NCBI GenBank assembly: GCA_003023565.1
Contig: PXSA01000037.1
Span: 153,525-196,295 of the forward strand
DNA length: 42,771 nucleotides
Source of the DNA: Halobacteriales archaeon QS_9_68_17
GTDB lineage: Archaea; Halobacteriota; Halobacteria; Halobacteriales; Natronoarchaeaceae
Direction of reading: 5' to 3'
The translations under genes and the position numbers were made by a program. Below, piece by piece: positions 23,002 to 29,597 of the stretch (the first letter of the stretch is position 1; each line of letters opens with the position of its first letter). Under the pieces are notes generated by a model. That model saw nothing but the letters and a program-made list of their open reading frames with translations, searched no databases and was not told where the DNA came from.

Positions 23002-24291
23002 TCACTCCTCCAGCAGATCGTCCGCGAGCATGGGGACGAACGTACCGATATCGGAGACCATGCCGATGGCCTGCGCGCTGCCGCGGTCGAGCAGTTGCGT
23101 GACCGTCGAGGGGTTGATGTCGACGCAGACGACCCGGGTCGTCGAGGGGAGGCAGTTGCCGACCGCGACGGAGTGAAGCAACGTCGCGAGCATCAGCACC
23201 ATGTCGGCGTCGCGGGCCTGCTCGCGGATGGCGTCTTGCGCCTCGATGGCGTCGGTAATGGTGTCGGGGAGCGGCCCGTCGTCGCGGATGGACCCGGCGA
23301 GGACGTAGGGGGCGTCGTTCTCGACGCACTCGTACATGATCCCCTCCGTGATGACGCCGTCCTCGACGGCCTGCTCGATGCCGCCCGCGCGGATCACCTC
23401 GCTGATCGTGTAGATGTGGTGTTTGTGGCCCTTCCGGGGGTGTTCCATCGTCTCCACGTCCATCCCGAGCGAGGTGCCGTAGAGGCCGCGCTCGATGTCG
23501 TGAACGGCGAAGCCGTTGCCGGCGCTGATGGCGTCCACGTAGCCCTCGCGGACGAGGCGGGCGAGGTCGTCGGCCGCGCCGGAGTGGATGACCGCCGGGC
23601 CACAGACCGCGAGCACGTTCCCGCCCTCCCTCTTCGTCTGCTCGACGGCGTCCGCGACCTTCGCGATGAGCGACTCCGACGGGCGCTCGCTGGAGACGCC
23701 GCCCTGCATGAAGCCGAACGCGCCGTCCTCGTCGCCGCGCGGGCGCTCCGGCGGTTCCACGCGGATGCCCGCCTCGCCGGTGACGACCATGTCGCCCTCC
23801 TCGACGGCGTTGAGCACCTTGGTGTAGGCGCGCGGCCAGTCCTCGCCGCGCTCTCGCGGTTCCCCGTCGTCACCGCTCCCGCCGTTCGAGTCGCGTCCCG
23901 CCCCGCGTTCGACCACCACCGCGCAGTCCATCTCGATGTGGTCGACCGGGACCCACTCGCCGTCGACCCGGACCTTCGTCGGGTGGTTGGTCGTCGAGTA
24001 GAACCCGGTCGGCACGACCTGGTCCGCCGGGGCCGGTTCGAGGTCGGCGTCGGACGGGTCGAGCAGCGTCGCGCCGTTCTGGTGGAGTTCGTGTAAGATC
24101 CCCTGCAGCTCGTGTTCGGTCTCCGCCGAGACGGCGAGGCGCGCGTACGACTCCGCGTGCTTGTGCCGGCCGATGTCGAACTGCTCGACCTCGAAGGAAC
24201 CGTCCATGTCCATGATGAGGCCGAAACAGCGACCCATCATCCCGGAGTCGATGATGTGTCCCTCGAGTTCGATCGTGTGGGTCACAGTCAT
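23002..24291 (-). CDS. TIGR00300/LOR-SDH family protein (archaeal ornithine cyclodeaminase type)
   Basis: 429 residues from ATG 24289-24291; longer in-frame readings enter the divergent gene's promoter. The N-terminal part (VTHTIELEGHIIDSGMMGRCFGLIMDMDGSFEV) is the LOR/SDH bifunctional-enzyme conserved region (PF04455). The C-terminal Rossmann half has GNVLAVCGPAVIHSG, VDAISAGNGFAVHDIERGLYGTSLG and VVCVDINPSTVTQLLDRG. In methanogens the TIGR00300 protein is an NAD-dependent ornithine cyclodeaminase making proline, and related ArgZ-type proteins act in arginine/ornithine catabolism. The reaction in haloarchaea is inferred. An acidic Gly/Ser loop in the middle (RDSNGGSGDDGEPRERGED) is a local insertion typical of halophiles. 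Confidence 0.85.
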   Translation of the reverse strand: MTVTHTIELEGHIIDSGMMGRCFGLIMDMDGSFEVEQFDIGRHKHAESYARLAVSAETEHELQGILHELHQNGATLLDPSDADLEPAPADQVVPTGFYSTTNHPTKVRVDGEWVPVDHIEMDCAVVVERGAGRDSNGGSGDDGEPRERGEDWPRAYTKVLNAVEEGDMVVTGEAGIRVEPPERPRGDEDGAFGFMQGGVSSERPSESLIAKVADAVEQTKREGGNVLAVCGPAVIHSGAADDLARLVREGYVDAISAGNGFAVHDIERGLYGTSLGMDVETMEHPRKGHKHHIYTISEVIRAGGIEQAVEDGVITEGIMYECVENDAPYVLAGSIRDDGPLPDTITDAIEAQDAIREQARDADMVLMLATLLHSVAVGNCLPSTTRVVCVDINPSTVTQLLDRGSAQAIGMVSDIGTFVPMLADDLLEE

Positions 24292-24390
24292 GGGGGAGCA
24301 GTAGCGGGACTCCGACAAGAGGGTTGTGAAGGCGGCCCGTATGGCGAGACGCGGGCGGTGCGGCGTCCCGCGTCGGCGGATCGGGGAGAG

Positions 24391-24400
24391 ATTTAAGTAA
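24391..24400 (+). promoter_or_regulatory. TATA box of the PGF-CTERM protein gene
   Basis: ATTTAAGTAA, a strong haloarchaeal TATA sequence, lies 22-31 bases upstream of the ATG at 24422. The transcript should be leaderless. Confidence 0.65.
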
Positions 24401-24421
24401 TCGGCAAATAACATCTCGGAC

Positions 24422-25702
24422 ATGGATACCAGGACGCTTGTCGCCGCGCTGCTCGTTGCGAGCGCCGTGGGCGCTGCGACCCCGCTTGCAGGCATCGCGA
24501 GCGCGACGGCGGCCCCCGCGGGAGACGTCTCGACGACCGCCGCGACGGCCGATCTCGTGACGATCGAGGTCGCCGTCTCCGACGACGACGGGAACCCCGT
24601 GGGCGGCGCCCGCGTGAACGTCACTTACGACGGGGGTGAGAACCAGACCACCACGTTCTCCAACGGCCGGGCCTTCGTCGACGTGCCGCGGAACGCCAGT
24701 CCGAAGGTCCACGTGACTCACGACGAGTACGTCCGGAACTTCGCGGTTCGAGTCGGCGAAGTGGACGAGAGCGAGACGGTCGACGTGACCGTGTACGCCC
24801 GGGCGAACGCCCTCATCGACGTGAGCGACGACAGCGGTGCGGTCGAGGGTGCGGCGGTCACCCTGACGAAAGACGGCGACCGCCGCACCGTGGACAGCGG
24901 ACGGACGGACGCCAACGGGACGTTCGAGAGCGACACCATCGAGGCCGGCGAGTACGCCGTGACGGTCGTGCGCGAGGGCTATCTCGAGCGGACCGTCGAG
25001 TTCCAGGCGGACGGGACGGCCCTCCGGTCGGTCACCGTCGAGCGCGCCCGTGCGAACGCCGACTTCCTCGTTCAGGACCCCTTCTTCGACGACCCGCGAC
25101 CCATCGGCGACGCCCGGATCTCCGTGCGGAACGACGGGAAGGAAGTCGCGACGGCGCGGACCGATAGCCGGAACGGCGAGGCCGCGGCCCGCCTCGGCGT
25201 CAACACGAACTACACCGTCGTCGTCGACCACCCCGACTACGAGACCATCGAGCGCGACCTCTCCGTTGACGAACAGGACGCGGTCGCGGCCACGTACAAC
25301 GTGACGCGGACGCCGAGCCTCACCGTCGTCCCGGGCCAGGAGCGCGTCGTCGTCGGCGAGGCGGTGCGCGTCGAGGTGACCGACGAGTACAACCAGACCG
25401 TCGAGGGCGCGACCGTCCTGCGCGACGGCGAGTCGGTCGGGGAAACGGACGCGGACGGCGTGCTGAACGTCCCCATCGCCGAGGCCGGCGAGTTCGAGAT
25501 CACCGCCGAGACGGACGGGCTCTCCTCCGACTCGGTGACCGTCCGCGGCGTCGACGAGGCAGACGGCGACGCGACGACCGCGGCGTCGAACGACACCGAG
25601 ACCGAGGAGGAAAGCGACGGGGGCGGCCTCCCCGGTTTCACCGCCGGCGCGGCCGTGGCCGCGCTCGCGGGAGCGCTCGTCGCGCTCCGTCGCCGGTCCT
25701 AA
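24422..25702 (+). CDS. PGF-CTERM surface protein with carboxypeptidase-regulatory-like repeats
   Basis: 426 residues. A signal peptide (residues 1-31, MDTRTLVAALLVASAVGAATPL) directs export. The body holds four or five beta-sandwich repeats of the carboxypeptidase regulatory/PEGA kind, each carrying a 'DDDGNPVGGARVNVTYDGG' or 'VEGAAVTLTKDG ... TDANGTF ... AGEYAVTV' pattern. Many Asn-X-Ser/Thr sites suggest N-glycosylation. The C-terminus has an acidic Thr/Glu linker, then the PGF tripeptide in GGGLPGFTAGAAVAALAGALVAL and RRRS: the PGF-CTERM signal processed by archaeosortase A, which replaces the helix with a lipid anchor. It should sit on the cell surface; the function is unknown. It overlaps the next, convergent gene by four bases. 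Confidence 0.9.
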   Translation: MDTRTLVAALLVASAVGAATPLAGIASATAAPAGDVSTTAATADLVTIEVAVSDDDGNPVGGARVNVTYDGGENQTTTFSNGRAFVDVPRNASPKVHVTHDEYVRNFAVRVGEVDESETVDVTVYARANALIDVSDDSGAVEGAAVTLTKDGDRRTVDSGRTDANGTFESDTIEAGEYAVTVVREGYLERTVEFQADGTALRSVTVERARANADFLVQDPFFDDPRPIGDARISVRNDGKEVATARTDSRNGEAAARLGVNTNYTVVVDHPDYETIERDLSVDEQDAVAATYNVTRTPSLTVVPGQERVVVGEAVRVEVTDEYNQTVEGATVLRDGESVGETDADGVLNVPIAEAGEFEITAETDGLSSDSVTVRGVDEADGDATTAASNDTETEEESDGGGLPGFTAGAAVAALAGALVALRRRS

Positions 25703-26742
25703 TCGACGGCTCGTTCTCCCGCTTCCAGCCCGCTCGATAGCGCCGCGTGCAGTCGCGCCTCGCCGGCCACCCAGTCGCCCGCCGGATAGAGGTCGTGGTC
25801 CCGCGCCGCCGCGACCGACACGGCATCGACGCCCTCGTCCGGGAGCGCGCGCCGCCAGCGAACCGTGTCGTGCCAGTCGGGCGAGCGCAGACGGTCGTCA
25901 TCGAGGAGCGCGGCGGCGCGGCGCGCCGCGTCGGCGGCGACCGCGTCGTCGCCGTCATCGAACCGGTCGGCCGACCAGTCGGGAGCCATCTGCGCGACCA
26001 GGAGGGACTCCCCATCGGGGACGTGGCCGGGCTTGCACTCCTCGCGGGCGAGCCACCCCACCGCGTGCTCGCGGTCGGTGTTCACCAGCGCGTAGTACGG
26101 GCGCTCGACCGGGTGGGAGTAGCCGAGCGCGACCGAGAGGATGCACCGGTACGGCACCGCGGCGGCGGCCGCGCGGACCCGCTCGCGGTCGGGATGGTCC
26201 CAGTCGGCGTCAGCCAGCAGGGCGGCCGTCTCCGGCGCGGGCGGCGTCAGCACGACGGCGTCGAACGCGGCCGATTCGCCGGCGCTCGACCCGCCAGCGC
26301 CGGTCCCTCCCGTCTCGACGGCCCAGCCGTCGCCGGTCCGCCGGAGCGTCTCGACCGGCGTCCCCGTCTCGACGGTCGCGCCGGCCGCCTCCCGGAGGCG
26401 CGTCGCGAGCGTCGCGATGCCGCTCTCGTACGTCCACTTGCGTTCGTCCTCGTCGCGGCCGGGCGACACCGCGCCGTCGGCGTCGAACGTCCACACCGGC
26501 CCCTCCGTCTCGACGAGTCCCGACGAGAGCGGGCCGGTGACGAGGGCCGTCACCCGGTCGTCGCCCTCCTTGAGGTAGTTCGCGCCGGTGTCGTACGTGC
26601 GTTCGGCGGTCCGGCGCGTCGCCGAGCGCCCGCCGACCCGTTCCGCGCGCTCGAACACCGTGACGGTCGCGTCCCGGTCCCGGAGCGCGTAGGCCGCGCC
26701 CAACCCCGCGACGCCGGCACCGACGATGGCGATAGACTGCAT
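25699..26742 (-). CDS. FAD-dependent oxidoreductase (amine oxidase/renalase-like)
   Basis: 347 residues. The N-terminal MQSIAIVGAGVAGLGAAYALRDRDATVTVFERAERVGGRSATRR has the Rossmann GxGxxG (GAGVAG, residues 8-13), the Glu that binds the FAD ribose, and the GG(R/K)S(A/T) motif typical of flavin amine oxidases and of the COG3380/renalase group. It ends VAAARDHDLYPAGDWVAGEARLHAALSSGLEAGERA, the usual second FAD contact. It is shorter than monoamine oxidases, which supports a renalase-like assignment. The substrate is unknown. It is probably a single-gene unit, converging with the PGF-CTERM gene and sharing four bases. Confidence 0.88.
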   Translation of the reverse strand: MQSIAIVGAGVAGLGAAYALRDRDATVTVFERAERVGGRSATRRTAERTYDTGANYLKEGDDRVTALVTGPLSSGLVETEGPVWTFDADGAVSPGRDEDERKWTYESGIATLATRLREAAGATVETGTPVETLRRTGDGWAVETGGTGAGGSSAGESAAFDAVVLTPPAPETAALLADADWDHPDRERVRAAAAAVPYRCILSVALGYSHPVERPYYALVNTDREHAVGWLAREECKPGHVPDGESLLVAQMAPDWSADRFDDGDDAVAADAARRAAALLDDDRLRSPDWHDTVRWRRALPDEGVDAVSVAAARDHDLYPAGDWVAGEARLHAALSSGLEAGERAVD

Positions 26743-26797
26743 CGACTCGGTGTTAGGACCGCCGGCGGAAATGCTTGTACCAGAGGTCGGACCTCGC

Positions 26798-27235
26798 CTA
26801 ACTCTCCTCGATGTGGACGACCAGGACCGGCCGCTCGGAGTCGTCGACCACCTTCTCGGTGACGCTGCCCATGTTCACGATCCGGTCGCGGCTCGACCGG
26901 CCGTGCGTGCCGATGGCGATCAGGTCCACGCCGCTCGTCGCCGCGTAGTCGAGCAGTTCGCGGTGCGGGATGCCCTCCCGGAGTTCCGTTACCACGTCGA
27001 TCCCGTCGCCGTCGAGCCGGTCGAGTACGGTCTCTATCGCGTCCTGACCGTTCGCTTCGAGGCCGGCGAGCACCTCGTCCTGTTCGTCCTTGCCCGCCGC
27101 GAGATACACCCGCCGGTCGACAACGTGGACCACGTGGAGGGTCGCGTCATGGTTCCCGGCTATCTGACGGGCGTGCTCTAACGCCGTCACCGTCCCCTCG
27201 CTTCCGTCCGTCGGCATCAGTACGTCGTCATACAT
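26798..27235 (-). CDS. Universal stress protein (UspA family, ATP-binding type)
   Basis: 145 residues from ATG 27233-27235 (MYDDVLMPTDGSEGTVTALEHA). The longer frame to 27445 runs through the neighbour's promoter. It is a standard single Usp domain: strand 1 VLMPTDGSEG, then ATLHVVHVVDRR, and a complete ATP-binding signature GTHGRSSRDRIVNMGSVTEKVV (GxxGxxxxxxxxxGS). It ends ERPVLVVHIEES. Haloarchaea have many Usp copies linked to stress and energy status; the specific trigger is not visible. It is divergent from the small metalloprotease-like membrane protein gene, with 195 bases between the start codons. Confidence 0.95.
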   Translation of the reverse strand: MYDDVLMPTDGSEGTVTALEHARQIAGNHDATLHVVHVVDRRVYLAAGKDEQDEVLAGLEANGQDAIETVLDRLDGDGIDVVTELREGIPHRELLDYAATSGVDLIAIGTHGRSSRDRIVNMGSVTEKVVDDSERPVLVVHIEES

Positions 27236-27380
27236 AGTCGAGTGTTCACGTTCGCCAGACTTGAAACGACGTGCCGTGTCGGACGGCGACTGCGAGCCGA
27301 GAGGGACGCGAAAAGCGGGGAATAAGGACGCCTTACCCTCCGCGATCGCTGCCCGTCCGCGTCCCACCATCGGAAACGAC

Positions 27381-27389
27381 ATATTAAAG
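27381..27389 (+). promoter_or_regulatory. Probable TATA box of the small membrane HExxH protein gene
   Basis: ATATTAAAG is the AT-rich core in the divergent gap. It would start transcription near 27410 and leave a leader of about 20 bases before ATG 27431. Confidence 0.5.
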
Positions 27390-27430
27390 AGCCACAGGCA
27401 CTCGGATGGGAACAGTAAGGCAGTATTTCG

Positions 27431-27859
27431 ATGGACGTTCCCCACCTACTCGGCGCGGCGCTCGCCCTCTTCGTGACGCTCAGCATCGGAACCGTTGCCC
27501 ACGAGTACGCCCACGCCGCCGTCCTCTCGCTCGCGGGCATCCCCTACGAGACGGAGTGGTTACCGGACCGTGAGGGGAACGACTACCTCCGGGCCGGCGC
27601 GTTCGGCACGTGGGCGTCCGTGACGCCGCGGGACCTCCCGGAGGACACCTCGCCGTGGCTCCTCCGGGCGTCGGCGCTGATGCCCCTGACACTCGCGACG
27701 CCGTTCGCCCTCGTCGCCGTCGGGGTCCTCCCCGATCCCGCCGCAGTCGGCGACCCCTACCTCGTCACCGCGGCCGTCGCCTGGTTCGCCTGCGCACTCC
27801 CCTCCCCGCAGGACTTCTCGCTCGTCTGGTACGCCGAGCGGGCTATCGCCGAGGCCTGA
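27431..27859 (+). CDS. Small membrane protein with an HExxH metalloprotease-like motif
   Basis: 142 residues with three or four hydrophobic segments. The first helix is followed by TVAHEYAHAAVLSLAGIPYETEW: an HExxH zinc motif placed at the start of the protein within a membrane helix, as in M50 (site-2) intramembrane proteases and the DUF3267 group. A second zinc ligand, such as NxxPxxxxDGG of true M50 enzymes, is missing; only ALPSPQDFSLVW is found near the C-terminus. It may be a reduced peptidase or an inactive relative. Typical codon use and a clear TATA box support that it is expressed. Confidence 0.75.
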   Translation: MDVPHLLGAALALFVTLSIGTVAHEYAHAAVLSLAGIPYETEWLPDREGNDYLRAGAFGTWASVTPRDLPEDTSPWLLRASALMPLTLATPFALVAVGVLPDPAAVGDPYLVTAAVAWFACALPSPQDFSLVWYAERAIAEA

Positions 27860-28238
27860 TTACTTCCGCAGGCCGCCGGCCGCGAGCGCGACCAGCAGCA
27901 GGCCGACGAACGCGACGCCGACCCACCGCCCGGTCGGCGCGCGGGTCGGCCCGGGCCGCCCCGACGCGGAATCGCCGTCCGTGCGCGCGAGGGCCGTCAC
28001 CGAGTCCTCGTGGTAGTCGGTCCCGCACTCCTGTTGTGCGGCCGCGACGGCGGCGGGTTCGGCCCCGGCGGTGTCCTCCGAGACGCCGATCGGGTCGTGG
28101 ACGGCGTCGACGAGTTCCTGGCGGCCGCCCCCGTGACGGACGCGGTGCGATGGCCCGGTCTGGTCGTATCCAGTGCCGCGGTCAGTCCGGCCGGTCCCCC
28201 CTGACTACGACCACTTCGTCCGCCTGCTGTCGGTCCAC
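27860..28238 (-). pseudogene. Frameshifted small gene with a C-terminal membrane anchor
   Basis: The minus strand ending at TAA 27860-27862 encodes a convincing C-terminal half: ELVDAVHDPIGVSEDTAGAE, AAAQQECGTDYHEDSVTALA, a Ser/Pro/Gly linker, then GRWVGVAFVGLLLVALAAGG and a basic end (LRK), that is, a tail-anchored protein. In frame it has no start codon before an upstream stop. Coding-like sequence continues in other frames (LTAALDTTRPGHRTASVTGAA, and VDRQQADEVVVVRGD from GTG 28236-28238). Two small indels would restore one reading frame of about 125 residues. No family is recognised. It lies tail-to-tail with the HExxH protein gene (no gap). Confidence 0.45.
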
Positions 28239-28280
28239 GGACGGCGTACGACCGCGGCGAAGTCGACTCGCGGGGTCCGG

Positions 28281-28290
28281 CGTTTAACTG
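28281..28290 (+). promoter_or_regulatory. TATA box of the basic/acidic hypothetical gene
   Basis: CGTTTAACTG contains the TTTAA core 27-36 bases before ATG 28317, consistent with a leaderless or very short-leader transcript. Confidence 0.45.
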
Positions 28291-28316
28291 CGTCGCCGTG
28301 GTAGTTCGGTCAGTAC

Positions 28317-28892
28317 ATGCTGTTCAAAAGGATCATCGGGATGGCGACGGGAGACGAGGGGATGGGCGAGCAGGCAGCGAGCGAGTCGGGGGGACTGATC
28401 CCCGGTCGGATCGGCGAACAGCTGCGGTCAGGGCGACTCGCCATCAGCACTGGAACGCTGTGGATCGTCCGCGGCATCCGGTCGAAACGCGGTCGAAAGC
28501 GCCGCCTCGCGATGGGGTCGCTCGCGGTCGCGGTCGGTCTCCTCCAGCGCCGCTCCCGACGCGGCGGGAGTGACATCGAGTTCCCCGCGGACGCGGGGAA
28601 GCAAACGGTCGCCGACACCTCGCAGGTCTCCGAGGGAGTCAGTGAGACGGGTATGACCGAGGTCCAGTTCGGCGACGAGGACACCGAGAAACCGGCGGAG
28701 GACATGCAGACCGACATGGAGGCCAGCGACGAACTGACGAACGAGGAAAACACCGCCGGCGGAGGGTCAACGACGGACGAGGAGACCGACTCGGGGACCG
28801 ACGAGCACGAGACCGACATCGGCGAGGCCCCCGAGGGCGAGGGGACCGGCATCGACCTCGGCGAGGGCGACGCCGCCGAGGACGAGGGGTAA
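28317..28892 (+). CDS. Hypothetical protein with basic N-terminal half and acidic tail
   Basis: 191 residues. The N-terminal half is basic with one moderately hydrophobic stretch (RGIRSKRGRKRRLAMGSLAVAVGLLQRRSRRGG, residues about 52-84), which could be a short membrane-associated helix framed by positive charges. The C-terminal half is very acidic and Gly/Thr-rich (DEETDSGTDEHETDIGEAPE, GIDLGEGDAAEDEG) and probably disordered. No known domain is seen. Codon use and the upstream TATA element support a real gene. It resembles haloarchaeal cell-envelope or nucleic-acid-associated hypotheticals; nothing more can be claimed. Confidence 0.75.
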   Translation: MLFKRIIGMATGDEGMGEQAASESGGLIPGRIGEQLRSGRLAISTGTLWIVRGIRSKRGRKRRLAMGSLAVAVGLLQRRSRRGGSDIEFPADAGKQTVADTSQVSEGVSETGMTEVQFGDEDTEKPAEDMQTDMEASDELTNEENTAGGGSTTDEETDSGTDEHETDIGEAPEGEGTGIDLGEGDAAEDEG

Positions 28893-28903
28893 CGCGACAC
28901 GGG

Positions 28904-29406
28904 ATCGGCCTGGTGGGGAGGCCATCGGTCGGCAACGCCAGTCGCTTCGAACGGACGGTCCTCCGGCTGAACATACCGCTCGACCCGGATGAGGGGACGC
29001 CAACGACCGCGAGGCGCTGACCTGCGAGATCCGGAAGCGCACGAAGCCGATAGCGAGCGCGGCGAACGGGATGGACACCCCCGAGGCGCAGGCCAACTAC
29101 GAGGAGATCACCAACAATTACGACCACCTGACCGTCATGCCGACGAGCGCCCGCGCCGAGAAGGCGCTGAAAACGGCCGCCGAAGGGGGCGCAGTCGACT
29201 ACCGGTCGGAAGACGACGGGAAGCTGCTGCGCGACTGCTTCGTCCTCCCCGAGGGTTCGACGGCGGAGGACTTCGCCTGTTACCTGCACCCGGACATCGG
29301 CGACGGCTTCCTGCACGCCATCGACCGCCGGAGCGAGCGCCGGATCGGCGCGGACCGGGTACTGGAGAACCGTGACGTCGTCGAGATCGTATCGACCAAC
29401 CAGTGA
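28904..29406 (+). pseudogene. Deleted remnant of a YchF/OBG-like GTPase gene
   Basis: Three islands align with archaeal YchF in the right order. First comes IGLVGRPSVGNASRF (28904 on), a decayed P-loop of the GKPSVGKSTF type in which the Lys is lost. After an in-frame stop at 28990-28992 comes REALTCEIRKRTKPIASAANGMDTPEAQANYEEITNNYDHLTVMPTSARAEKALK, the middle domain with the (A)NKAD position ruined. Last comes LLRDCFVLPEGSTAEDFACYLHPDIGDGFLHAIDRRSERRIGADRVLENRDVVEIV, an intact TGS domain ending at 29404-29406. An ATG at 29071 could express the last 111 residues, but most of the G domain and a piece before the TGS are deleted. It is almost certainly a decayed paralog, with the functional copy elsewhere. 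Confidence 0.75.
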
Positions 29407-29415
29407 AAACTCGGC

Positions 29416-29544
29416 TTACTGCGCGGGGTTGTTGCCGCGCTCGTGCAGATACACCATCTGCCACAGCGCCTGGTCCATGTCGCTGTCCTGAGCGGCTTCC
29501 TCGAGTTTCTCGTACAGGTGTTCGGACACCGTGATTTCGGGCAT
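29416..29544 (-). CDS. 42-residue DUF7557-like small protein
   Basis: ATG 29542-29544 to TAA 29416-29418 encodes a 42-residue acidic peptide: MPEITVSEHLYEKLEEAAQD, a short turn, then QALWQMVYLHERGNNP. A beta strand followed by two helices suggests a ribbon-helix-helix or antitoxin-like N-terminus. The 'ALW.MVYL..RGNNP' ending is a pattern I associate with the haloarchaeal DUF7557 small-protein family. A strong TATA box (TTTTATAA on the minus strand) lies at leaderless distance, so it is expected to be expressed. It has no toxin partner next to it; its neighbour is the YchF remnant. Confidence 0.75.
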   Translation of the reverse strand: MPEITVSEHLYEKLEEAAQDSDMDQALWQMVYLHERGNNPAQ

Positions 29545-29566
29545 CACGTGTTGATCCGACCGCGAG

Positions 29567-29574
29567 TTATAAAA
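29567..29574 (-). promoter_or_regulatory. TATA box of the 42-residue protein gene
   Basis: TTTTATAA read on the minus strand, 23-30 bases upstream of the ATG at 29544; one of the clearest TATA boxes in the window. Confidence 0.65.
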
Positions 29575-29597
29575 GCGTACTGTGATTCGTAATCGAG

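Noticed and set aside
21459..23102. 547-residue plus-strand open frame over the disordered-protein region
   Set aside because: It is an Ala/Val/Arg-rich mirror of the minus-strand low-complexity codons, with no domain. The minus strand has a sensible N-terminus and G/C third positions.
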